DNA from: Chryseobacterium aquifrigidense
GTDB lineage: Bacteria; Bacteroidota; Bacteroidia; Flavobacteriales; Weeksellaceae
DNA length: 64,000 nt
Reading direction: 5' to 3'
Assembly (NCBI RefSeq): GCF_006716485.1
Contig: NZ_VFPD01000001.1
Span: 3,268,008-3,332,007 of the forward strand
Part shown: positions 8,203 to 17,190 of the stretch, piece by piece
Numbering within the stretch: position 1 is the stretch's first letter
How the letters are laid out: every line of letters starts with the position of its first letter
Notes under the pieces: generated by a model
The model's input: the letters and a program-made list of their open reading frames with translations, nothing else
The model's database searches: none
Told to the model about the DNA's origin: nothing
Program-made: the position numbers and the translations under genes

Positions 8203-11200
8203 TTAAATTTGACTGAGCTTTTTTGCCCTGTTAAAAATCCAGAAAATAATAGGAAAAATAAGCAGGGTAAGTACTGTAGCTGTAATCAGGCCTCCGATAA
8301 TGACAATGGCCAAAGGTTTCTGAGACTCCGATCCGATTCCTGTAGACAAGGCAGCCGGCATAAGCCCGATGGAGGCCATCAATGCTGTCATGATAACAGG
8401 TCTCGTTCTGGATTTCACCCCATTTAATATCGCAGTATCGATATCCATCCCGTCTTTAACATTCTGGTGAAACTCTGTAATGAGGATTACCCCGTTCTGG
8501 ATGCAAATTCCGAGAAGAGCGATCATTCCTACTCCGGCAGAGATTCCAAAATTGATTCCGGTAACATGCAAAGCGATAATACCTCCAATCAGAGCAAAAG
8601 GTACGTTCGCCAATACCAGAAGAGAATCTTTCATATTGCCAAACAGGATAAACAACAGAAAGAAAATCATCAGGATACTCACTGGTACTACCTGTGCCAG
8701 CCTGTGTGAAGCACGCTGCTGATTTTCAAACTGACCTGTCCATCCTACGGAATAGCCGTCCGGAAGTTCAATCGTTTCCACTTTTTTCTGGGCATCCGCA
8801 ATGGTGCTTCCCAAATCTCTGTCACGGATGGAGAATTTGACCCCGATATATCGTTTGATGTTGTCTCTGTAAATAAATGCGGCTCCATTATCCTTAACAA
8901 TGGTGCTTATTTCTTTTAACGGAATCTTTGCTCCATCCTGTGTAGGAACCATCAAAGCAGCAATATCGTTTTCATTGGTTCTGTACTCCTGTGAATAACG
9001 AAGACGGATCGGGAATTTTCTTTCCCCGTCGAACATTTCAGAAGCTGTTTTTCCTCCAAATGCCATTTCCAATACGGCTTGTGCATCCGCAGGCATTACT
9101 CCGTACGCAGCCATTTTATCTCTGTCCAGAACCACACTTACTTCCGGCTGACCGATATTTTTAATAATTCCCGGATCTTTTACGCCTTGTACATCTTTAA
9201 TCTTTAATAAAACTTCATGGGCTAATTTGTCCAGAGTTTCCAGGTTGTCACCGTAGATTTTAATTCCATTCTCGGCTTTAAAACCTGCCACGGCTTCAGC
9301 TACGTTATCGGAAATCGGTTGCGAATAGTTGAAGGTAATTCCCTGGTAACTTCTAAGCTTTTTATCTATTTCATTGATCAGTTCATCATAAGTAATCTTA
9401 CGTTTCCATTCTTCTCTTGGCTTGAGGTTTACGGCAAACTGTACGAAACCAAACCCGTTGGGGTCAGTTCCGTCATTACTTCTTCCCGTCTGTGCAAGAA
9501 CATCTGTTACTTCAGAGAAGCTCATGATATCTTTCTTTAAAAGGTCAGCTGTTTTCAGAGATTCTTTTAATGAGGAGCTCATCGGCATTTCTGCAGTGAT
9601 CCACAATGATCCTTCATTCAACTGAGGCAGGAATTCTGTTCCAAGGAATTTACCAGAAAATAAAGTGACCGCTAAGAAGGAAATTGCCACAATCATACTT
9701 ATTTTTTTATGCCTGAAGGTTAAATTGAAACCTTTCAAAACAATTCTGTCCCAGAAATTAACAAACGGGTTATTTTTTTCCCTTACGTTTTTATTTAAAA
9801 GGATATGAGAAAGAACAGGAACTAATGTTAATGTAAATATCAATGCTCCCATTAATGCAAATCCTAATGTAAATGCCAGAGGGGAGAACATTTTCCCTTC
9901 CACTTTCTGAAATGAGAAAATAGGAATCAGGGAAGTAATGATGATTAATTTTGAAAAGAAGATGGCTTTTCCCAGTCCTGTTCCCGTTTGCTTAATCCAT
10001 CCTCCCTTGGCAAGTTTATTAAACTTCTCTGTCCCGTACTTATGCGCTTTATGATCCAGCATTACGAAAAGCCCTTCCACCATGACGACGGCTCCATCTA
10101 TGATGATCCCGAAGTCTACTGCACCTAACGAAAGCAGGTTGGCGCTCATCCCGGCCAGTTTTAAACATAAAAATGCAAACAGCAAGGATAGAGGAATGAT
10201 GATGGAAACAATCAGTGTGGTTCTCCAGTCGGCCATAAAAATCAAAACGATTACTGTTACCAGTACAATTCCTTCAATAAGATTATGCATTACGGTATGC
10301 GTAGTAAAGTCCATCAGATTGTCACGGTCGTAGAAAGTCACCATTTTCACATCTTTCGGAAGGACTTTTTCGTTAAGTTCTTTAATTTTAGCCTTCACTC
10401 CTACCAGCACTTCCCTCGGATTCTCTCCTTTTCTCATGACAACGATTCCTTCCACCGTATCATCATGATGATTCAGGGCAGCCTGTCCTACTCTGGGCAT
10501 AGAGCTTTCATGAACTTCGGCTACATTTTTTACCAAAACAGGATTTCCACTGTCATTCTGAATGGTAATATTTCCGATATCTGCTACAGATTTCACCAAA
10601 CCAATTCCTCTTACCACGTAAGCCTGACCGTTTTTTTCAATAACATCTCCTCCTACATTCAGGTTACTTTTGGTGACAGCATCATAGACCTGAAGCGGCG
10701 TCAGATTGTATTTATCCAATGCCCTCGGATCGATACTTAATTCAAAGACTTTATCCTGTCCTCCGAAAACATTGATATCCGCAACCCCTGGAACTCCTCT
10801 TAGTGCCCTGTCTATCACCCAATTCTGCAGGGTAAGCAATGCACGGGAATCTTTTGTTTTACTTTCCAGCGTATATCTGAAAATCTCACCGGTTGGCCCA
10901 TAGGGTGGCTGTACTTCGGGATCTACCTCATCAGGAAGGCTAATGGTTCTTAATTGGTTATTGACCTGATTTCTGGCAAAAGTATCATCCACCCCGTCGT
11001 CAAACAGAATTTTAACAATAGAAAGCCCAAACATGGTGGTACTTCTTACACTTGTTTTCTTCTGAACCGGGCTCATCGCCAATTCTATTGGTGTAGTGAC
11101 AAAACGTTCTACTTCTTCTGCACTACGTCCATTCCATTGGGTGATGATGACAATCTGGGTATTGGTTACATCCGGAAAAGCTTCAATAGGCATATTTTTG

Positions 11201-11301
11201 AAACTTATAAAACCGGAGATGGCTAAAATCGCTACCCAGATAAAGGTAAATGCTTTATTTTTTAATGAAAAAGCGATTATATTTTTTATGAATTTATTCA
11301 T
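8203..11301 (-). CDS. czcA: Heavy-metal efflux RND pump, CzcA/CusA family
   Basis: This is the inner-membrane proton-driven pump of a tripartite heavy-metal exporter. Its 1032 residues are full length, with 12 transmembrane segments and two large periplasmic loops. The TM4 motif DFGIIIDGAVVMVE (Asp396, Asp402, Glu409) is the HME-RND proton-relay signature. The two acidic residues resemble the CzcA/CnrA type (Zn, Co, Cd, Ni) rather than the Cu/Ag CusA type, so divalent cations are the likely substrates (inference). It follows the adaptor gene by about 70 bp and is last in a czcC-czcB-czcA operon. The symbol denotes family, not proven substrate. Confidence 0.93.
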   Translation of the reverse strand: MNKFIKNIIAFSLKNKAFTFIWVAILAISGFISFKNMPIEAFPDVTNTQIVIITQWNGRSAEEVERFVTTPIELAMSPVQKKTSVRSTTMFGLSIVKILFDDGVDDTFARNQVNNQLRTISLPDEVDPEVQPPYGPTGEIFRYTLESKTKDSRALLTLQNWVIDRALRGVPGVADINVFGGQDKVFELSIDPRALDKYNLTPLQVYDAVTKSNLNVGGDVIEKNGQAYVVRGIGLVKSVADIGNITIQNDSGNPVLVKNVAEVHESSMPRVGQAALNHHDDTVEGIVVMRKGENPREVLVGVKAKIKELNEKVLPKDVKMVTFYDRDNLMDFTTHTVMHNLIEGIVLVTVIVLIFMADWRTTLIVSIIIPLSLLFAFLCLKLAGMSANLLSLGAVDFGIIIDGAVVMVEGLFVMLDHKAHKYGTEKFNKLAKGGWIKQTGTGLGKAIFFSKLIIITSLIPIFSFQKVEGKMFSPLAFTLGFALMGALIFTLTLVPVLSHILLNKNVREKNNPFVNFWDRIVLKGFNLTFRHKKISMIVAISFLAVTLFSGKFLGTEFLPQLNEGSLWITAEMPMSSSLKESLKTADLLKKDIMSFSEVTDVLAQTGRSNDGTDPNGFGFVQFAVNLKPREEWKRKITYDELINEIDKKLRSYQGITFNYSQPISDNVAEAVAGFKAENGIKIYGDNLETLDKLAHEVLLKIKDVQGVKDPGIIKNIGQPEVSVVLDRDKMAAYGVMPADAQAVLEMAFGGKTASEMFDGERKFPIRLRYSQEYRTNENDIAALMVPTQDGAKIPLKEISTIVKDNGAAFIYRDNIKRYIGVKFSIRDRDLGSTIADAQKKVETIELPDGYSVGWTGQFENQQRASHRLAQVVPVSILMIFFLLFILFGNMKDSLLVLANVPFALIGGIIALHVTGINFGISAGVGMIALLGICIQNGVILITEFHQNVKDGMDIDTAILNGVKSRTRPVIMTALMASIGLMPAALSTGIGSESQKPLAIVIIGGLITATVLTLLIFPIIFWIFNRAKKLSQI

Positions 11302-11370
11302 GATAGATACATTGATGACCTAAAAAAGCCGTTAAAGAAAAAAGTACATATTCCTACTGGTTTCATAAGA

Positions 11371-12459
11371 CTAGCTGTTCAGCGAACGGTAGATCAGCAG
11401 CTGATTGTTGGTAATCACTTCTTCTCCTTCTTTCAGACCGTCTGCAATATAGGTGACATCACCTACCTGCTTTAATACTTTGACTTCTCTGATCTTTACA
11501 TCTGTTCTGGATTTAAAAATCACTACAAAACTTTTATTATCATCAAAAATCACAGCTTTGGATGGAACGGTAAGTGTAGCGTTGCTTTCCAGGCTTGAAA
11601 CTTTTATCGTGGCTTTACTCTCCGGGATCAAAAGTCCGTTGGCATTGTCCAATACTACTCTTGCCTGCATGGCATTAGTTTGCGGATCAATAATTTTGAA
11701 TATTTTATCAATTTTTCCGTCAAAAACTTTGTCCGAATATGAAAGAGTGGATACCTGAGCCTTCATCCCCAGGTTTATTTTATCAATATCAGATTCGTTG
11801 ACATTCATAATTGCCCATACATTGGTGGTATTGGCCACATCAAAAATATTATCGCTTCTGTCACTTCGCAACTGCATATCTTTATTGATACTTTTCTGAA
11901 CAATATAACCGCTGATAGGTGCTACAACACTGTATATATTTCCGGTCTTCACATTATAAACCGTACTTACTGCTGCCGCTCTCTGCAACTGATCTTCTGC
12001 TTTTTGTAACTGGCTTTTAGCTTCCAGGACATCTCTTTCTGTATTAAGCTTTCCTTCATAGAGTTCTTTTGCAACACGAAGGTTATTTTTTGCTACTACA
12101 AGATCTGTTTTTGCATCACTTACATCCTTCTGAATTTCTGCAAGCTCAGTACTTCTGATAGTGGCTAAAACCTGTCCTTTTCTTACATAGTCACCCAATT
12201 CTACATTAACACTCATTACATTTCCTCCTACCAAAGGGTAAACATCTATATAACTGTTTTTGTCTGCTGAGATTTTTCCGTAAAAGCTGTACTCATCTTC
12301 TATATTTCTTTTTTCAACTTTTGCCAGGGAAATAGAATTCAGCATCGTGTTACTGAGCTCGAATCCTTTTTTTACATGAATATTTTTCTCTTCTTCTTTT
12401 TTTGAACAGGCTATTAATGAAATAACCATTAATAAAGGGATAATATATGTTTTCATCAT
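11371..12459 (-). CDS. czcB: Efflux RND periplasmic adaptor (membrane-fusion) lipoprotein
   Basis: This protein links the RND pump to the outer-membrane channel. It has 362 residues. A lipoprotein signal ends LIAC (Cys18), followed by charged KKEEEK. The barrel/lipoyl part (YPLVGGNVMSVNVELGDYVRKGQ) flanks a helical hairpin, about residues 100-165. The lipoyl half returns as VVAPISGYIV, with beta-barrel and C-terminal domains to the end. No His-rich metal-binding N-terminal extension is seen, unlike Ralstonia CzcB. It starts 1 bp before the preceding TolC-family gene ends, so the two are tightly coupled. Confidence 0.92.
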   Translation of the reverse strand: MMKTYIIPLLMVISLIACSKKEEEKNIHVKKGFELSNTMLNSISLAKVEKRNIEDEYSFYGKISADKNSYIDVYPLVGGNVMSVNVELGDYVRKGQVLATIRSTELAEIQKDVSDAKTDLVVAKNNLRVAKELYEGKLNTERDVLEAKSQLQKAEDQLQRAAAVSTVYNVKTGNIYSVVAPISGYIVQKSINKDMQLRSDRSDNIFDVANTTNVWAIMNVNESDIDKINLGMKAQVSTLSYSDKVFDGKIDKIFKIIDPQTNAMQARVVLDNANGLLIPESKATIKVSSLESNATLTVPSKAVIFDDNKSFVVIFKSRTDVKIREVKVLKQVGDVTYIADGLKEGEEVITNNQLLIYRSLNS

Positions 12460-12460
12460 T

Positions 12461-13702
12461 TTAATAGAAGATTTTCGTTTGTACTAGTTGATTAAGCTGT
12501 TCTGCCGACTGCATGATTTCATTTTTCATATCATAGATCTGAAGGGCTGTCTCCCTGTAGCTATCCATAAAGTCTGTGAATTCAATCAGGTTGACATTTC
12601 CTTTTCTGAAATTGTTCAGCATTCCGTTGTAAACAAGTTCCATATTCTGAAGGTCTGTAGTTTTTACATCCAGAAGCTGATCATATTGTGCCTTCCAGGT
12701 TTTGTATGCCGATTGAACTTTAGTTTCCAGAGTCAGTTTTTGAAAATCTGCATTTTTCTGATTCTGCTGGATGGCATAATTTGCTTTTACTACATTTCCC
12801 TGATTGGCTTTCCATAATGGCAAAGGAATTCCCAGGGTCAGATTTGCTTCGTTATTAAAAGTTCCTCCTGCCTGATCCCATGCCGCACCGACGGTAACAT
12901 CCGGTACATTCAATGATTTCTGCCACTGGGCATACAACTTACTGTTATCAATAAGTTTCAAATTATATCGGTAATCTGCGTTATTTTCCAGGGCTTTGCT
13001 TTTCAGTTCTTCTTCATCACCGAAAGGCTGTGCTGCAAGAGCTTCTTTAGCTTCGGTTTCAGACATCGTAGGCTCTATCTCTTCTGTAACTCCTGTCAAA
13101 ACTTTCAGATTCTGTTCAAAATCAAGAATGTTTTTATTAATCTCCAGCTTATCATGATTCAGCTGGATGACTATGCTCTGTAATCTGACAGCATCTTTGA
13201 GGGAAACATTTCCTTTGGCCGACTGTACACGGTAAGCATCCAGGAGATCATTCATATACCCCAGTTGTCTGTTGGTATTTTCCAGTTTTAGTTTTTCATA
13301 ATAAAGATTGAAATAGGCAGAGCGCAGCTGAGATCTTAAATCTACCAGTAATTGTGAAAACTGAAGCTGGGCCAGTTCTTTATTGGATCTGGCAAAAGCA
13401 ATTTCATTTTTCTTTTTACCGCCCATATAAATCAATTGGGTAATCCCTGCTCCCTTAGAATGTCCTACATCAAAAAATTTTTTGTCCTGCGGATTATAAG
13501 CATTAAACTGTCCGCTTAATTGAGGTAATTCCCAGATTTTAGCCTGCAGAATATCTGCATCAGCCATATTGATGTTGTATTGTTCGGCGAGCAGCTGGAG
13601 GTTGTTCTTCTGAAAGGCTTCTTCGCATTCCAAAAGAGACATCTGCTGTTGTGCCGCCATGAATGAGGAAACGGCGAGGCACAGCACTGCAATTCTGTTC
13701 AT
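12461..13702 (-). CDS. czcC: TolC-family outer-membrane efflux protein
   Basis: This is the outer-membrane channel of the tripartite metal exporter. It has 413 residues, a signal peptide ending SSFMAAQ and two outer-membrane efflux protein repeats (about 25-205 and 230-405) with long helices. It is the first gene of the operon and is followed at 1 bp by the adaptor. Upstream, CTTAAA direct repeats spaced 11 bp at 13751-13767 could be the binding site of the adjacent response regulator. The length is typical for Bacteroidota CzcC-like proteins. Confidence 0.9.
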   Translation of the reverse strand: MNRIAVLCLAVSSFMAAQQQMSLLECEEAFQKNNLQLLAEQYNINMADADILQAKIWELPQLSGQFNAYNPQDKKFFDVGHSKGAGITQLIYMGGKKKNEIAFARSNKELAQLQFSQLLVDLRSQLRSAYFNLYYEKLKLENTNRQLGYMNDLLDAYRVQSAKGNVSLKDAVRLQSIVIQLNHDKLEINKNILDFEQNLKVLTGVTEEIEPTMSETEAKEALAAQPFGDEEELKSKALENNADYRYNLKLIDNSKLYAQWQKSLNVPDVTVGAAWDQAGGTFNNEANLTLGIPLPLWKANQGNVVKANYAIQQNQKNADFQKLTLETKVQSAYKTWKAQYDQLLDVKTTDLQNMELVYNGMLNNFRKGNVNLIEFTDFMDSYRETALQIYDMKNEIMQSAEQLNQLVQTKIFY

Positions 13703-13750
13703 TATTTTTCTTTTTAAATTACAAAATTGCTCTGATGCTATTAAAAGAAA

Positions 13751-13767
13751 CTTAAATGACGCTTAAA
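13751..13767. promoter_or_regulatory. Direct repeat CTTAAA-N5-CTTAAA, candidate regulator box for czcCBA
   Basis: Two identical hexamers with an 11-bp period lie about 50 bp upstream of the czcC start. OmpR/PhoB-family regulators usually bind direct repeats with about one helical turn between them. The adjacent OmpR-type regulator (15283-15966) makes this a plausible operator, but the assignment is inference. Confidence 0.35.
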
Positions 13768-13886
13768 AAAATATTAAAATAGGCATGAACAGGCTGCTTA
13801 TACCATAAAACACCAAACAAAATCAGTATTTTTTTCCCCCACCATTGAATTTATATTAAAAATCTCAATCGGGAGTTTAACAAAAA

Positions 13887-13914
13887 AAGCAACTGTTTTC
13901 GTATCAGTTGCTTT
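13887..13914 (-). terminator. Terminator after the histidine kinase gene
   Basis: AAGCAACTG/CAGTTGCTT flank a 9-nt loop, with T runs on both sides, immediately past the stop codon at 13918. It can serve the minus-strand kinase transcript. A second role for plus-strand readthrough is possible. Confidence 0.7.
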
Positions 13915-13917
13915 TTT

Positions 13918-15282
13918 TTATTTTTTAAAAAATAATGTAAACTTATTCATGTAATCTTCAGGTGAAGAGTATACAATATCTGCATCATGATATTCCAGAA
14001 TCCTTTTGACAATTCTGAGCCCCAATCCTGATCCTGCTATATTCTGTGCATTATTTCCTCTGGTGAAAGCTTCAAACAGTTTAGCTTGCTCATTTTCAGA
14101 AATAGTATTACCATGAGAAATAACTTCCACAGAAAGGTTATCGTTGGTTTCAGTAATCAAAACATTTACTTCTGTATTATCTGAATACACTGCCGCATTT
14201 TTAAACAAGTTGATAAATACAATGACCAATAGTGACTGAATTCCTTTTATAGTCAGAAAAGCATTTTCAAAACTATCTTCATTGATCAGAAAATCCAGCT
14301 TAAGTTGTGGATAACTTTTCTCCACCGCTTCGAAAGCTTCAAAGATGACTTCATCAATTCTTACTTCCTCATAAATGCTCTGAATATTTTCTTTATCGAA
14401 TTTTGTCAGCAGCAGAAGAGAGTTTGTCAGGTCTGATAGTTGATATATATCCCTCTGGATCTGCTTTAAAGAAGATAGTGTTTCCCGAGAATGCTCTTCA
14501 AACTTAATAAGATTCTCCAGCTGAAACGCCATTCTGGTGATAGGTGTTCTGATCTCATGCGAAGCACTGGCAGTAAAATCCTTTTGCGACTGAAATACAT
14601 CATCCAGCCTTCCAATCATGGTATTAAAGGATTTGGCAAGAACACTTACTTCATCATTGGATTGTTCTACCGGGATTTGTTTGGTTAATTTATGAGCAGT
14701 AACTTCAGAAATTTCTTTGTTCAGGTCTTCCAGAGGTCGCAGAAACTTTTCCACAAAATAATAGCTGAAGAAACCAATAAGCATGGTACTCATCACATAA
14801 GCTGTGATCAAAAGATATTTAAGATACCCCAATTTGGATTTTCCGTTGGTATCAAAAGCACTGGTAAGGATATAATAGTTTTCTCCGTTGATATTCCTGA
14901 GTGCCGCATAGATTTCCGGAACAGTTTTTTCCGTATAGATGATCTTCTTTTTATCCAGTTCTTTAAGCATAGCACTATCCCAGATAACATTCCGGTCTTT
15001 GATTGTACTGTAGATCAATTCTTTCTTTTCGTTGAAAATTAAAATCTTTTCATTCAAAAGAATGTTATCTGAATTTTCATTAAAGAAAACGGGTGCTTCT
15101 TCTTCAAAGTCTTTGGATTTTGAAATGAAATGGGAAGTGAATTCGAGCCTCTGCCTGAATCTTTCTTTAAACTCATCTCTTCTGAAATCGTTAAAAGATA
15201 AATAAATGACCGCCATCACCATTCCAAATAGTAATGAAAAGGCGATGCTTATCGTCAAAGCTATCTTTCTTTTTAAAGACAT
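13918..15282 (-). CDS. Sensor histidine kinase (two-component system, metal-efflux neighbour)
   Basis: This is a membrane sensor kinase of 454 residues. TM1 is about residues 7-30, a periplasmic sensor loop spans about 31-153, TM2 about 154-177, then HAMP and the dimerisation domain with the H-box SASHEIRTPITRM (His242). The ATPase domain has an N-box (FINLFKNAA) and a G-box (GSGLGLRIVKRIL). It follows the response regulator with no gap (15282/15283). The pair lies upstream of czcCBA in the same direction but is separated by a terminator. Control of the metal pump by this pair is inferred from position and from the known czcRS/cusRS arrangement. Confidence 0.92.
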   Translation of the reverse strand: MSLKRKIALTISIAFSLLFGMVMAVIYLSFNDFRRDEFKERFRQRLEFTSHFISKSKDFEEEAPVFFNENSDNILLNEKILIFNEKKELIYSTIKDRNVIWDSAMLKELDKKKIIYTEKTVPEIYAALRNINGENYYILTSAFDTNGKSKLGYLKYLLITAYVMSTMLIGFFSYYFVEKFLRPLEDLNKEISEVTAHKLTKQIPVEQSNDEVSVLAKSFNTMIGRLDDVFQSQKDFTASASHEIRTPITRMAFQLENLIKFEEHSRETLSSLKQIQRDIYQLSDLTNSLLLLTKFDKENIQSIYEEVRIDEVIFEAFEAVEKSYPQLKLDFLINEDSFENAFLTIKGIQSLLVIVFINLFKNAAVYSDNTEVNVLITETNDNLSVEVISHGNTISENEQAKLFEAFTRGNNAQNIAGSGLGLRIVKRILEYHDADIVYSSPEDYMNKFTLFFKK

Positions 15283-15966
15283 TTACAATGGGCTTAGATA
15301 GTATCCAAAACCTGAACGGGTGTGGATCAGTTTTATTTTAAAATCTTTATCAATCTTCTTCCTCAGGAAATTGATATAAACTTCTACAGTGTTGGTATTC
15401 GTATTAAAATTGTGTTCCCACACATGTTCTGTAATCTGTTGCTTGGAAACGGTTCTTCCCTGCGCTTCGGCAAGATAAACCAGCAGCTGGAATTCTTTCA
15501 AGGTAAGGGTTATTTCATTTCCTCCACGATACACCTTCTGTTCTGTTTTGTTGATAATAAGATCATCAATTCTTAGAATATCCTGATCGGAATTATCAGA
15601 AGGCGCTTTTCTCCTTAGCAGCGAATTGATTCTCAGTAAAAGTTCTTCAAACTGGAAGGGCTTTACAAGATAATCATCAGCCAGCCTGGTGAAGGCATCT
15701 TTTTTATCAGAGATATCTCCATAGGCAGAAATGATAATGATGGGAGTATTCTTATCAAAAGAACGGATCGTCTGACAGACATCAAGCCCATTTATTTTAG
15801 GGACATTAATATCAAGTAAATAAAGATCATACGTACTATTTTTTATCTGGCGGAGAAAGGTTTCCCCGTCATAGATCTTATCACAGTTAAAATTATTTGA
15901 TTCTAAAAATCTGCAAAGTTCTGCAGACAGAATGAGATCATCTTCCAATAAAAGAATATTCATCAA
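15283..15966 (-). CDS. OmpR-family response regulator
   Basis: The protein has 227 residues. The receiver domain spans about 1-118 with phospho-acceptor Asp52 in LLDINVPKINGL, acidic residues LEDD at the start, and Lys102 in YLVKPFQ. A winged-helix DNA-binding domain follows (about 130-225) with LTLKEFQLLVYLAEAQGR and a C-terminal RSGFGYYL wing. It is first of the two-gene signalling operon, directly abutting the kinase. The probable target is czcCBA. Homologues are called CzcR, CusR or CopR. Confidence 0.92.
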   Translation of the reverse strand: MMNILLLEDDLILSAELCRFLESNNFNCDKIYDGETFLRQIKNSTYDLYLLDINVPKINGLDVCQTIRSFDKNTPIIIISAYGDISDKKDAFTRLADDYLVKPFQFEELLLRINSLLRRKAPSDNSDQDILRIDDLIINKTEQKVYRGGNEITLTLKEFQLLVYLAEAQGRTVSKQQITEHVWEHNFNTNTNTVEVYINFLRKKIDKDFKIKLIHTRSGFGYYLSPL

Positions 15967-16184
15967 AAATTTATTTTACACGAATTTAACGAAAATTTTA
16001 TGATTGTGATTGTAAAGATGAAGTAAAATTCATGACCTATCTTAATTGATCTGTAAAAATTTCAGTTGAAATGTTAAGATGAATCAATGAGTATTTTATC
16101 TAATCAGGTGTTTAACGATAATATATCTTTAGGAACAAATTTGGTTGCCTTTATTTTCTAACCTAAAATTTGGGCATAAAAAAA

Positions 16185-16202
16185 TCCCGAAGAAATTCGG
16201 GA
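16185..16202 (-). terminator. Terminator after the tRNA cluster
   Basis: TCCCGAA, loop GAAA, TTCGGGA, followed in the minus direction by a run of seven U, lies just past tRNA-Thr(GGT). It ends the tRNA transcript here, so tuf is not co-transcribed with these tRNAs. Confidence 0.75.
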
Positions 16203-16210
16203 AAATCGAG

Positions 16211-16282
16211 AGCCAACTACGGGACTTGAACCCGTGACCTCTTCCTTACCAAGGAAGCACTCTACCGCTGAGCTAAGTCGGC
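16211..16282 (-). tRNA. tRNA-Thr (GGT)
   Basis: The minus-strand cloverleaf has acceptor GCCGACU/AGUUGGC, anticodon stem CUUCC/GGAAG and loop UUGGUAA, giving anticodon GGU. T-loop is TTCAAGT. It is the last tRNA of the cluster in transcription order, matching thrT of the classical Thr-Tyr-Gly-Thr-tuf arrangement. Confidence 0.95.
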
Positions 16283-16324
16283 ATCAACTAAAAAAATCAC
16301 ACTAAGTAGCGTGATTTTCTGTTG

Positions 16325-16397
16325 AGCGGAAGACGGGGGTCGAACCCGCGACATTCAGCTTGGAAGGCTGACGCTCTACCAACTGAGCTACTTCCGC
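16325..16397 (-). tRNA. tRNA-Gly (TCC), copy 1
   Basis: Acceptor GCGGAAG/CTTCCGC, anticodon stem UCAGC/GCUGA with loop CUUCCAA, anticodon UCC. Identical to the copy at 16748-16820. Confidence 0.95.
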
Positions 16398-16484
16398 AAT
16401 TTTGTTTCCAAAATTATTGGTAAACGCTGTGCAAAACTAAGAAAACTTATCTAATCTTGCAAGTTTTTTTTATAATATAAAATG

Positions 16485-16565
16485 TGGGGAGAGCAGGATT
16501 CGAACCTACGAAGCCGAAGCAACTGAGTTACAGTCAGTCCCATTTAGCCACTCTGGAATCTCCCC
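16485..16565 (-). tRNA. tRNA-Tyr (GTA), copy 1
   Basis: Acceptor GGGGAGA/TCTCCCC, anticodon GUA in loop CUGUAAC, long class-II variable arm, 81 nt, discriminator A. Identical to the copy at 16909-16989. Confidence 0.95.
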
Positions 16566-16585
16566 AGATATTTTATATTAAAATG

Positions 16586-16659
16586 AGCCTCCAGAGGGAT
16601 TCGAACCCACGACCCCGAGATTACAAATCACGTGCTCTGGCCAACTGAGCTATGGAGGC
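16586..16659 (-). tRNA. tRNA-Thr (TGT), copy 1
   Basis: Acceptor GCCTCCA/TGGAGGC, anticodon loop UUUGUAA, anticodon UGU. GUA read one base later would mean Tyr, but the short variable loop excludes class-II tRNA-Tyr. Identical to the copy at 17008-17081. Confidence 0.92.
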
Positions 16660-16747
16660 ATTTTAATAAAAACTGAAACTGATCGAGAAACTCTACTCTA
16701 CACATTTCAGTGTTAAAAAAAATAACTCTTACTGAGGTATTTTTTTG

Positions 16748-16820
16748 AGCGGAAGACGGGGGTCGAACCCGCGACATTCAGCTTGGAAGGCTGACGCTCT
16801 ACCAACTGAGCTACTTCCGC
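16748..16820 (-). tRNA. tRNA-Gly (TCC), copy 2
   Basis: The same 73-nt sequence as copy 1 (16325-16397), with acceptor GCGGAAG/CTTCCGC and anticodon UCC. It is the Gly member of the upstream half of the duplication. Confidence 0.95.
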
Positions 16821-16908
16821 AATTTTGTTTCCAAAACTATTGGTAAACGCTGTGCAAAACTAAGAAAACTTATTTAATCTTGCAAGTTTTTTTTATAAAA
16901 ATATAAAG

Positions 16909-16989
16909 TGGGGAGAGCAGGATTCGAACCTACGAAGCCGAAGCAACTGAGTTACAGTCAGTCCCATTTAGCCACTCTGGAATCTCCCC
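16909..16989 (-). tRNA. tRNA-Tyr (GTA), copy 2
   Basis: The same 81-nt class-II sequence as copy 1 (16485-16565), anticodon GUA. Confidence 0.95.
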
Positions 16990-17007
16990 AAAAGTTTATA
17001 TTTTATG

Positions 17008-17081
17008 AGCCTCCAGAGGGATTCGAACCCACGACCCCGAGATTACAAATCACGTGCTCTGGCCAACTGAGCTATGGAGGC
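17008..17081 (-). tRNA. tRNA-Thr (TGT), copy 2 (first tRNA of the transcript)
   Basis: The same 74-nt sequence as copy 1 (16586-16659), anticodon UGU. It lies about 110 bp after hpf and is the first of seven tRNAs in transcription order. Confidence 0.92.
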
Positions 17082-17190
17082 AAATATAAAAAAGAATTCA
17101 AAAGATCGCTGTTCCTTTTTTGCGAGTGCAAATATAGAACGGATTTTTTGAATTCTCAAATATTTTATAAACTTTTTTTAACTTTTTTTT

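Larger units (their letters stand above)
16322..17081. repeat. Tandem duplication of a Thr-Tyr-Gly tRNA block (period about 423 bp)
   Basis: The segments 16322-16660 and 16745-17081 carry the same three tRNAs in the same order, and the spacers are nearly identical as well: the stretch between Gly and Tyr differs at only a few positions. Offsets between equivalent tRNAs are 422-424 bp. This is a recent tandem duplication, not independent gene gain. Confidence 0.9.
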
